Below are positions 55,541-64,000 of a DNA stretch of 64,000 nucleotides, piece after piece (position 1 is the stretch's first letter; each line of letters starts with the position of its first letter). Made by a program: the position numbers and the translations under genes. The stretch is taken from positions 26,013,410 through 26,077,409 of the forward strand of contig CM070726.1 of assembly GCA_036346275.1 (NCBI GenBank). Direction: 5' to 3'. The notes under the pieces were generated by a model. That model made no database searches and was not told the DNA's origin. It saw only the letters and a list, made by a program, of their open reading frames with translations. This DNA is from Otatea glauca. Taxonomy: Eukaryota; Streptophyta; Magnoliopsida; Poales; Poaceae.

Positions 55541-57328
55541 TAGGAGTGGCATTTTTACCCGTGGGTTGGTACCGACCATGGGTACCCGACCCGATAAGGA
55601 TGGATACGGTAGCACTTCGGACCCATAGATTTTTGGGTTCGGGTGCCCGATAAGATAATAGGATGTGTGTGGGTGTTAATTTGTACCCGTGGATACCCAA
55701 TGGATATCATATGACATATGAGGCCCACTTGTTATACATATTAGGCCCACTTTTCATACATTAAACTGACCAACCGGGCCCGGCACACAACGCAGAGACA
55801 ATTAGACCAAAAGGCAAAGACCAACCCGGCGTTGCACACGTGTTTCCAGTTTTGTAGCCTCGCCCCTCGCACTGCGCAACGCAAACCCTAAATCCTAATC
55901 CCCGCCTCCCCAGTCGGCCGCCACGCCTAGGGCTCCTCCCATCCTGCTGCGCCGGCCGGCCCCACCCCCCGAGCTCCTCCTCTCCTACTGTGCCTGCCAG
56001 CCGCCGCCCCTGGAGCTCCTCTGTTTGTGTTGCGCCCGCCGGCTCAATTAAGGTAGCTTGCCATCTTCTTGAATATTTAGTGTTTAATGTAATCTTGCTT
56101 AATAGATTCATGTTCGTTTCTTATAGAAAGTATGGTGGTGCATGAATCAGTTAATTTATAGTTTAGTTGACTGCTCAACAGGCATGTTGTAGAAAATAAA
56201 CTCCACGTACTAAAACCAAATAGGTAGCTGGTGTAGCTATGCATTATCTTTTAATTTTCATTTCTTCTTTGCTACTATCTTTTCGTTGTACACTTCAAGA
56301 ATGCCAAAAACCAGCAGTAACAAGCATCCATCTGTAGACTTGGACTAGATTTATTGAAAATCTCCCAGTCTAGTTATTGGTTCTTTTCCTGGTTGATATA
56401 CTCTGGGTCAGGGTTTATGGACGATTTGCATTATTGATGAGTGTTCTTATTGTAATCAGAAACATTATTTCTCATAATTGTATGAAAGAAAAGGAAAAGG
56501 TGTTCAAACTTTCCTGCCCTTAATAGTTTTTTTCCAGGAATCAATCACAACCTTGTTATCAACTATCCATATTACTGTGTCAATCTGTCGGATACAACTG
56601 AATATCGCGTTTTTCCTATTGGTATGGCAAGCAAGATGCACATTGTGCAAATAAAAATGGTCAAGAAATACAATCACTTTTTTTTTTTGACATTTAGCAG
56701 TTTCTTTTGCCGGTTAATTCTGTACCCACATCTTTGCAAGCTTTCCTTGAAGAGATATGCCATATGCGCTAGTTTCCATCTCAATGCTGCCAGGCTGACA
56801 ACTTCTTACAATTGAACTTTCAGAAACCATTGCCCTACATGAATAAGAGTTTGAAATGCCTTCTTCAGAACTTGAACAAACATGCATTGTATTTCATAGC
56901 AAAGGTTGGTTGTTCAGTGAAACTCATTATTGTCTTGTAAGGAAATCGGGCAGGCTCTGCTGCCTTCATCTGGTAATGCTAAGAGCCAACCAGCACGAAC
57001 GGAATCAACTCCAGCTTGTCAGTGCAATAGCTAATATGTAATGTAGCTAATAATTGAAGCTTCCAACACATTTTGGTTAAGATGAGAAGTGTAGGGAGGG
57101 AACCTTATTTCAGTGAAACAAGGTGAGGCAATAAAGCTTTTTTTTTTGCAATTGTTTTGAACTTGACAATTTTTTGTGAAGTACCCATCGGGTTCGGGTA
57201 TTCATCGGGTTCGGGCGTGAGCACAGATCTGTGCCCGCGAAGGTTTTCAGGTTCAGGTGGGCGGCACGTGGTTCGGGTTCGGGTTTCAGTCAGTGGTACC
57301 CGAAGGTATCCACTCGATTGCCATCCCA
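55541..57328. mobile_element. hAT-type element, non-autonomous, perfect 8-bp TSD
   Basis: CTTATGAT occurs on both sides (55533-55540 and 57329-57336). Termini TAGGAGTGGCATTTTTACCC and (reverse complement) TGGGATGGCAATCGAGTGG are short imperfect inverted repeats of hAT type. GGGTACCC and CGGGTTCGGG words crowd both subterminal regions. A GC-rich exon-like stretch with AACCCTAAATCC and a donor-like AAG|GTAGCT lies at 55850-56053, resembling the 5' leader of an autonomous relative. No transposase coding sequence was found in the 1.8 kb. Confidence 0.8.
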
Positions 57329-57336
57329 CTTATGAT

Positions 57337-57889
57337 TTGATTTATTTAGTAGCTTGCAGAGATATGTTCCACCTGTTATATGTGTGTAAGAAAATTGATA
57401 TTTATGATACGGTTTAAGATCTCTCAGATGATACGTATCAAAAGAAATACCGTTGCAACTCAGGGCACCTTAATAGTTAGGTGAAAACGATGACTAGTTT
57501 CCTTATAGATATATTATTTTATGTATTAGAGATAAGTTTACGAGGATTCTCCAGGCTACGAACCTACCCATCTAGCTCGTGTGGAGGGAATAAGTCAACT
57601 CATCCATACCACGTTTTTATTTGTTAGAGATATAAGTTTTATCGGAATGACTTGTGTTAGGATGCTTGCAACATTTTTGTTCTATACCTGTAATATTTTT
57701 TTTCACGTGTGCAATATTTTTCTTTGATAACAGTAGAAATGTCCGCGTGGAAAAAAATGTTGCAGACATTGAAAAAAAATGTTACAGACATTGAAAAACA
57801 ATATTGCACTGACGCGTCCGAGAAATAAACAGTGATCGGAAGTTGGATTGCTAGTTATTCCCAAGTTTTATATATTTAGAGATTGTTTC
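57337..57889. other. spacer with short direct repeats; no gene seen
   Basis: AAAAAATGTTGCAGACATTG-like units recur about three times at 57750-57810. Nothing else is recognisable. Confidence 0.4.
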
Positions 57890-57892
57890 TTA

Positions 57893-58011
57893 GACCTCGT
57901 TTGGATGGCTCAAACTTGGTTGGGATTCAGCCCAATTCTTGTATAACAAATTAGACTTGTTTGGGATTAGGCTGATATTCCGGGCCGGGATTGAGCCGCA
58001 CAAACAAGGGC
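57893..58011. mobile_element. Tourist-type MITE, TTA duplication
   Basis: GACCTCGTTTGGATGGCTCAA at the left and the reverse complement of the right end (GCCCTTGTTTGTGCGGCTCAA) match in most positions. TTA flanks both ends (57890-57892 and 58012-58014). It is 119 bp. Confidence 0.75.
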
Positions 58012-58257
58012 TTAGTACTCTTGTCAAGCCACATCCCAAAGGTGCCAGTATCCATTATGAATCAACCAATAGAATAACAAAGTCTTTTAGTCGCTACTCT
58101 CTTAGAGCATCTCAAAAAAAAAAAGCCCTATCCTCGTTCCTTATCTGTGAAAACAAGGAAGCGTAGCACTGTTCTTACAAATTCTTCACTCCAACAGACT
58201 CCCCATTTCCATCGCTATCTTTGGGGATAGGAGAAAGAATCCTGAAATATCAGTATT

Positions 58258-58674
58258 CTCTCTCCCTTCCTCATTCCATTCCCATAGCGAAGAGTCCAAC
58301 GGCTGATCCCTCCCGCGCCCGCTTGGATCCTGGAGGAGGCGAGCGCCCGATCTGCATCGATGTCGTCCCCGTCATCCTTGTCCCGGCCGCCGCTCCGTCC
58401 CGAGCGTGAAGAGGCCCACTCGACTTCGCCCTCGACCCGGTCTTCATCGCCGTCGTCCCCGTCGTCCTCGACCCGGTCGCTGCTTCGTCCCCGTCGTCCT
58501 CGACCCGGTCGCCGCTTCGTCCCTGTTGTCCTCAACCCGGTCGCCGCTTCATCCCTGGCTCGAAGAGGCCCACGCGACTTCGCCCTCAATCCAGTCTGCA
58601 TCGCCGTAGTCCTCGTCGTCCTCGTCCCGATCCACGTCACCGTCTTCCTCTTCGACCAAATCCGCAAGGTATGA
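58258..58674 (+). other. GC-rich exon-like segment with splice donor
   Basis: The segment ends CGCAAG|GTATGAAC, a good donor. A plus-strand frame from 58360 (MSSPSSLSRPPLRPE) stays open to 58674 but is low-complexity. It contains a 32-bp tandem repeat (58461-58556, three units). No acceptor or second exon was found downstream. It may be a captured or transposon-borne first exon. Confidence 0.35.
58461..58556. repeat. 32-bp tandem repeat, three units
   Basis: Units of 32 bases start GTCGTCCTCGACCCGGTCGC at 58461, 58493 and 58525 (the third has three or more changes). A period of 32 moves the reading frame with each unit. Confidence 0.8.
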
Positions 58675-59266
58675 ACCCTAAGTAGTAATGGATGTGAGGT
58701 ATGAAGTCAATATTGCAACGGATCTACTCTTGAATCCGTGGCTGATCTCTAGTTTCTTGTTGAACTCAGCATTAGGAGTAATGTTTTTGTGTGTCTGGTT
58801 TCCAACTGCGTAGAAATGCGTAGAAATCTGGGAGCTTTGATGCAGAGTGTCGTTTGTTGATTGAGGTAGAGGGACAGGCAAGTTGATACAGAAATGCATG
58901 TAAAAATGTCTTGAAATAATGTGCATTCCTTGGGTTGAACCTCCTTTTAAACTGCTTCAAAATTTAAAAGAGGCACCGTTGAATGTTTATCTCACTCCAA
59001 ACCTTGTGCTTTGCTCCCTTCTCCATCCCCTCGCTTACTTCTATTGCACTTATACTTTGCTGCAAACATACAAAAACAAGTGGATAATGGTATTGGACAT
59101 GTGCTATGCAGAAATCTTGCTATCTTTTGCTCACCTTTTTTATGCCGAGAAACTGGAAAGAATTGGATACCATCGATTTACTAGTAATAAACTCACAAAA
59201 CCCAGCTTGCAGCTGGTGAAATGATAATTTATGTGACTAATAAACAACTTTTTACATTACTGCATC
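58675..59266. other. spacer; no gene seen
   Basis: Balanced-to-AT-rich sequence with only short open frames, possibly intronic if the preceding segment is an exon. Confidence 0.35.
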
Positions 59267-59608
59267 CTAAATTGTTAAGAAGTACAGAGCTTTCTGTTTA
59301 CACATCAGGAAAAGGAAAAGGCAACTGCAATATGTGGTCATAGGTTGTTTTGATTGGGGGAAAATATCTATCCAAAGAGTTATTCTTTTCCTTCTCTTTT
59401 TAGTGCATGTCAGATTAACTTGCCTTGGTATCATCAGTTCAATGATCCAATTGAGATGTTCCTGCAACCGACAGATTGCATCATAAAAAACTGAAGGCAA
59501 TATGCTAACAAATCTAGTAAGCTGCAGTATGGGAATGATTTTCTGAACATTCATAGCTGAGCAAGCTTTGAGTACATTTATGGTGTCCTGGACAGTAGGA
59601 ACCATCAT
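59267..59608 (-). other. unrecognised minus-strand open frame next to CACTA 3
   Basis: A 113-codon frame reads MMVPTVQDTINVLKACSAMN and later ILQLTRFVSILPSVFYDAIC and LQEHLNWIIELM. The middle has an ordinary protein-like composition, and a possible splice donor (AAG|GCAAGT, GC type) follows IPRQ near 59422. I do not recognise the family. It may be an exon of a host or captured gene cut by the CACTA 3 insertion 36 bases upstream. Confidence 0.3.
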
Positions 59609-59664
59609 CTCTTTCTACGCAATTGGTTTAGGATAGGATCAGTCACTACAAGAAACAGAGAAAA

Positions 59665-60073
59665 ATTCGTGGGTTTTTTTAAATTCGTGGGCCCAAAAAA
59701 ACCCCACGAATTTATTTATTTAAATTCGTCGGTTTGTATAAAACCCACGTTTTTAATTAAATTCGTGGGTCAAAATGAAACCCACGAATTTATTTATTTA
59801 AATTCGTGGGCTCAAATAACACCCACGAATTTAATCATTTAAATTCGTGCGCCAGAAGTTACCCACGAATTTAAACATTCAAATTTGTGAGCCAAAAATT
59901 ACCCACGAATTTAAACAATTAAATTCGTGGTCCAAAAATTACCCACGAATTTAAAAATTTAAATTCGTGGGCCACCAATTACCCACGAATTTAAATTTTT
60001 AAATTCGTGGACCACCAATTACCCACGAATTTAAATTTTTAAATTCGTGGGCCAGCCTTCCCCACGAATTTAA
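59665..60073. repeat. array of palindromic units, CACTA 3 subterminal region
   Basis: About eight to nine head-to-tail units of 50-60 bases, each AAATTCGTGGG - about 14 variable bases - CCCACGAATTT. Arms are nearly constant; the middle varies. Each unit can fold alone, and any arm can pair with any other. Confidence 0.85.
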
Positions 60074-60079
60074 CACGGG

Positions 60080-60915
60080 CAAAACCCCACGGCTCTGACG
60101 CTGCCACCGACGCCCCCGCCCACGCCCGCGCCCGCCGCGCCGCCCCGCCGCCGCGCCGCCCGCCCGCCCGCGCGCCCGCTTCGCCCATGGCCGCCGCTCG
60201 ATCCCCGCTGGCCCTGCCTGCCGCCACGCCGCCCGCCGCCGCCTGCCGCCCTACGCCCGCCCGCTCGGCCGCCACGACGACCACCGCCCGGCCAGCCTCG
60301 GCCGGCCATTGCCGCTCGACCGCCGAGACCGCCGCCGGCCGGCGTTCGCCGCCGCCGCCCCCGGCCCGCCGCTCGCCCGCGCCGCCTCGCCCGGTCGGCC
60401 AGTGCGCGCCGGCCGCCGCCGCTACCTTCCGCCGCCGCCGGCCGTCGCCTCACCTGCGCCAGCCGCCCGGCCGGCCCGCCGCACCGGCCGCCTGCCGCCA
60501 TGACCTCATGGCCGCCTCCCCGCCGCTGCTGGCCGGCGGCCGGCCGGCCGCCACGCGCCGCCGCCGCCCATGCCACGCGGCGCTGGGTGCGCCGGCCTTA
60601 TTGCGCCCGCCGCCGCCGCCGCTCGCCGCGCCGCCGCGCCGCCATGACGCCGCACGGCCGCCGCCGGCTGCGCTTGCGCCTTCGCCCGACCACTGTTGCG
60701 TCGTCGCCATTGCCCGCTGCTCGCGCCGCCCGCCCGGCCGCCCTCGCCGTGCCACCGCCCGCTCGGTCGCCGAGACGCCGCCGCCGCCGGCGGCCGCCGC
60801 CCCCCGCCCTTTGTCCACCGCCGGCGCCATCGCGCGGCCGCCGCCGCCGGTTGCGTCTCATTGTCATTGGCGCCACCCCGCCTCCGGACCCTCTGCGACG
60901 CCCACCGGCGTTGGA
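60080..60915. other. GC island (CCGCCG-rich leader of CACTA 3)
   Basis: An abrupt block of very high GC and CpG, flanked by AT-rich DNA, with open frames on both strands that are Ala/Pro/Arg low-complexity and not believed. It ends GTTGGAGAAG|GTATATTC, a plausible splice donor at 60920, with an acceptor-like TTTGTTTAG before 61415. It is best read as a 5' untranslated first exon or promoter region of the tnp2 gene. Confidence 0.5.
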
Positions 60916-60919
60916 GAAG

Positions 60920-61414
60920 GTATATTCGTCTCTTTTATATTCGTTTAAAGTTATTTCATATCATTTTATATTCACGTGCATATGATATATATTTTTTATT
61001 TTCATTCGCGTTGTATATAACGTTAGAGTTTAGGGTTTGTGTCGAACAAGAGAGAGCATAGGCGTCACTGTTGGGAACGGCGCATCTCACATTTGCTTGT
61101 GAGGTGCGCGGTTCCGTAATTGTTCAACAGATTTTGGACACCGAGAATGTTGGTTGTTGCATAGGGCTGTGGACGTGCGAGCGATCCGAACGTTATTTCG
61201 CCACATAACCTGTTGTTCTCCGACGCACCAAAGATCGCTTGCGCTTGGAGAACAAATGAGGTTATCTTTGCCAAATTTCGCTCGATTCGTAGCGCACATC
61301 ACAGTCGCATGCAATAGCCTCCATTCTTGGGTGGGTTTAGAACACATCTTTCCTAATAGGGTTGTCTTTGTCACCTAAGCCACCGTCACGTGACGCTGAC
61401 ATTGTTTCATTTGT
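60920..61414 (+). other. probable leader intron of CACTA 3 tnp2
   Basis: It begins GTATATTCGTC and ends with TTTCATTTGTTTAG. It is AT-richer than both sides, and open frames inside are short. This is inferred from splice-like ends only. Confidence 0.35.
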
Positions 61415-61425
61415 TTAGCTTTGAT

Positions 61426-63945
61426 AATGGGTGACGATCGAAGGCGATGTATGACGGATGGAGGAGTGATGGGGGCACTCAAGGAATGGGAGCAGATCAC
61501 GGATGCTTTCTTGAAGCAAGCATTCATTGGAGGAGTGAATATGTGTATTGCCCGTGTACCCTCTACGAGAATAACAGCTACTACAGTAAGGATATAGTGC
61601 AGTATCACATTTGCAAAAACAGGTTCATGCCTAACTATTTGGTGTGGCACCGTCATGGAGAGGCCGCAGGGCAGGCCATTGAGATGGAAGAGATGCTGGA
61701 CCATGTGGAGGATCACGACAGGATGGAAGAGATGCTGGATGATCTTGGCAGGGGGACTGAATTTAACTCCGGGAAGGGGTCACAGCCGGAGGAGGTTAAG
61801 GAATTCTATAGGCTACTTGACGCCTCGGACGAGAAGCTGCATGACTTGACCAATGTGACCGTCCTGCAGGCGTTTACACGGCTTATGTCGATGAAGTCGA
61901 AGTTCAACTTTTCGAACAAATGCTTCAACGCTTTGCTTGAACTAATGAATGATGTCCTTCCGCCTAACCACAAGATGCCAAAGGATCTGTACCAATCGAA
62001 AAAGTTGATGGCCGGCCTCAGGATGAATTACCAGAAGATTGATGTGTGCGAGAATAATTGCATGCTGTTCTGGAAAGATCATGACAAGGATACACATTGT
62101 ATGCATTGCGGTAAGTGTAGATTCGTTGAGGTAGTAGATGAGGAAGAGGTATCAGTGACTACAAAGGTCGCGACTAAACAGCTTCGGTACATGCCGATCA
62201 CGGATAGGCTTAAATGGCTGTACATGTCAAAAGAAACAGCGAAACATATGCGGTGGCACAAAGAAGGTAAACGTGAGGACCAAGACCGGATATGATGGTG
62301 CATCCGTCGATGGCGAGGCATGGCGGGCATTGGACCGATTCGATCCTGCATTTGCAAGCGACCCTAGGAGTGTCCGTCTTGGTTTGTCCACGGACGGTTT
62401 CACACCTTTCAGCACAAGCGCTAGCCCCTACTCTTGTTGGCCGGTCTTCATCATGCCATACAATCTTCCAACTGAGATTTGCTTGAAAGAGGCATATTCC
62501 TTGCTCTTGTCATTCCAGGTCCTAAGCATCCAGCGAAGGATCTCAATGTGTTCATGCGGCCCTTAATTGATGAGCTGAAGAAGTTGTGGTGAGGGGAAAA
62601 GGCATACAACAGCGTTGGTGGTAGAGAATTTACCTTACGAGCCGCATACCTGTGGTCGGTCCATGATTTGTTGGCATATGGCATTTAGGCCAGCTGGTGT
62701 GTTCATGGTCGCCTGTGTTGTCCAATTTGTATGACTGACTCTGATGCATTCAGGCTCACGCACGGTAAAAAGATCACATTCTTCGATTGCCATCGACGAT
62801 GGCTTCCGGTGAGGCACCCTTTTAGGAACGACGCCAAAGCAATTCGAAAAGGACAGAAAGTTAAAAAAGGGTCGCCGAAGCGACTCACAGGAGAGGAGAT
62901 AGCTGAATGGCATAGTTGGCTTGTACGATCTACGGAAGTGGGTTTCACTGGCTATGGAAAGGAGCACAACTCGACTCATATTTCTTTTCTTTGGGAGCTG
63001 CCTTACGAAAGCTTTGATTCTGCCGCATAACATAGATTTGATGCACCAAGAGCACAATGTGGCAGAAAGCATCATAAGCATGGTGTTTGATGTAACCGAC
63101 AAAACAAAGGATAACGTGAGTGCTAGGAAACACATGGGTGATCATTGTGCTAGGCCGTGGCTCGAGGTTAAAGTTGGTTTAAATGGAAATGAGAGTCGGC
63201 CACGAGCTCCATACTGTGTGAAGACAGAAGACCGTAAACAGATTTTGAGGTGGTTGAAAACTCTGAAGTTTCCTGATCGCTATGCATCTAACATAAAACG
63301 GGCTGTGAATGTCAGCACCGGTAAGCTAAACGGGCTAAAGAGTCATGATTACCATATTATCATGGAAAGACTTGTTCCGGTAATGTTTCGTGGCTATTTT
63401 GATAATGAGTTGTGGAGGATGTTAGCCGAGCTCAGTTACTTCTATAGGCAGATATGCGGTAAGGAAATCTCTAAGACGTTGATGCAGAAGTTAGAGAAGG
63501 GAATTCCATTGCTTGTATGCAAGTTGGAAAAACTTTCCCACCTGGTTTTATGAATGTGATGCAACATCTGCTGGTGCATCTACCTTGGGAAGCGAAGGTT
63601 GGAGGTCTGCGCATTCGGATGGATGTATAGTCGAAAGGGAGTTGAAAAGCTTAGAGCTACAAAGGCGCAACAAGGCTAGGGTAGAGGGTGTATCGCAGAG
63701 GCTTATGCAAGTAAAGAGATCACAAACTTCTCAACAAAGTATTTCGCACTCAAGCACAACGTGAATGTCCGTAAGAATCGGTACTGCGTCGCGGAAGAAG
63801 AACCGCTGAGCGAACTTAAGCTTTTTCAATGCAAGGGTCAACTGTTGGTCGTATAATCGCACACCATGTTGAGTATGAGGAGTGGAACATGGCCATGCTT
63901 TACATGTTCACTAACATGGTAGAAGTTCAAAAATATTTTGAGTGA
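61426..63945 (+). pseudogene. tnp2-type CACTA transposase (CACTA 3), frameshifted
   Basis: The ATG at 61426 opens MGDDRRRCMTDGG; VMGALKEWEQITDAFLKQAF reads in one frame and EYVYCPCTLYENNSYYSK in another, so a shift lies near 61530. The zinc domain (YCPC, QYHICKNRFMPNYLVWH) spans 61540-61660. The tnp2 core reads DVCENNCMLFWK, MHCGKCRF and RLKWLYMSKETAKHMRWH (61900-62265); then, after another shift, SVRLGLSTDGFTPFS, YSCWPVF and YNLPTEICLK (62370-62490). FRNDAKAIRKG, NIDLMHQEHNVAESI and LKSHDYHIIMERLVPVMF continue to 63400. The DUF4218 start PGFMNVMQHLLVHLPWEAK (63543) is in yet another frame. At least four shifts make it inactive, but it is less decayed than the other two. It has the opposite orientation to them. 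Confidence 0.8.
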
Positions 63946-64000
63946 CTTTCTGAATTATGTTTTCAACATTTCAGTGTAGTGTCCTTTTTAACCCGAGAAT

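Larger units (their letters stand above)
59644..64000 (+). mobile_element. CACTA (En/Spm) transposon 3, left part
   Basis: It starts CACTACAAGAAACAGAG (59644), preceded by AGT. It has a palindromic subterminal array (59665-60073), a GC-rich leader (60080-60915) and a plus-strand tnp2 gene (61426 on). It runs off the right edge, so its other end and target duplication are not visible. Its terminal repeat and subterminal words differ from CACTA 1 and 2. Confidence 0.8.

Noticed and set aside
57170..57330. Minus-strand frame with PPEPENL-type repeats as a gene
   Set aside because: It is the subterminal repeat region of the hAT-type element.
60187..60948. 253-codon plus-strand frame and overlapping minus-strand frames in the GC island
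   Set aside because: All frames on both strands are long because stops are rare at this GC content. The products are Ala/Pro/Arg low-complexity with no domain.
1..64000. CRISPR arrays, operons, ribosome binding sites
   Set aside because: The window is eukaryotic plant nuclear DNA; the regular repeats seen are transposon subterminal arrays without CRISPR architecture.

Overview
The window looks like nuclear DNA of a grass (Poaceae). The evidence is one intron-rich plant gene with a GC-rich first exon, surrounded by CACTA, hAT, Tourist, Stowaway and LTR elements of the kinds typical of grasses. The species cannot be fixed from the sequence alone. Apart from that gene, nearly everything recognisable is transposon, much of it nested.

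Layout. 1-6018: 3' half of a Ty3/gypsy element of the Tat lineage (pol remnant, spliced antisense plant-mobile-domain gene, 3' LTR). 6019-7107: spacer. 7108-15317: CACTA element 1 (degraded tnp2 transposase and a spliced Ulp1-like protease, both minus strand), with a 3.2-kb solo LTR (A) inside. 15759-16175: MITE-like element. 16345-24085: AT-rich, Helitron-like repeat block split by solo LTR B, which is itself split by solo LTR C (perfect TSD). 24350-25464: two Stowaway-like MITEs and a Tourist-like MITE. 26983-31993: the only convincing host gene, the alpha (regulatory) subunit of pyrophosphate-dependent phosphofructokinase, 19 exons and 618 codons. 33643-38698: 5.1-kb solo LTR D (perfect TSD). 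39257-39981: orphan Ty1/copia gag. 41751-55285: CACTA element 2 (perfect TSD), carrying tnp2, a second gene with a Ulp1-like domain, tRNA-like units, solo LTR E (in the protease gene) and solo LTR F (in tandem repeats upstream of tnp2). 55541-57328: hAT-type element with perfect 8-bp TSD. 57893-58011: Tourist MITE. 58258-58674: GC-rich exon-like segment. 59644 to the end: left part of CACTA element 3 with a palindromic subterminal array, a GC island and a plus-strand tnp2 gene.

How it fits together. PFP-alpha is a cytosolic glycolysis/gluconeogenesis gene and looks intact. The order of insertion can be read from the nesting: CACTA 1 and 2 came before LTRs A, E and F, and the Helitron-like block came before LTR B, which came before LTR C. 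Five of the six solo LTRs (A-E) belong to one broad family, and none has an internal domain here, which fits repeated LTR-LTR recombination.

Less explained signals are: a 7-mer (ATCGGCT/AGCCGAT) about 37-fold over-represented through the Tat element; tRNA-like pol III units inside CACTA 2; a three-hairpin cluster in CACTA 1; the palindrome array and GC island of CACTA 3; and a short hairpin kept in all five family LTRs. Coordinates and counts were read by hand.
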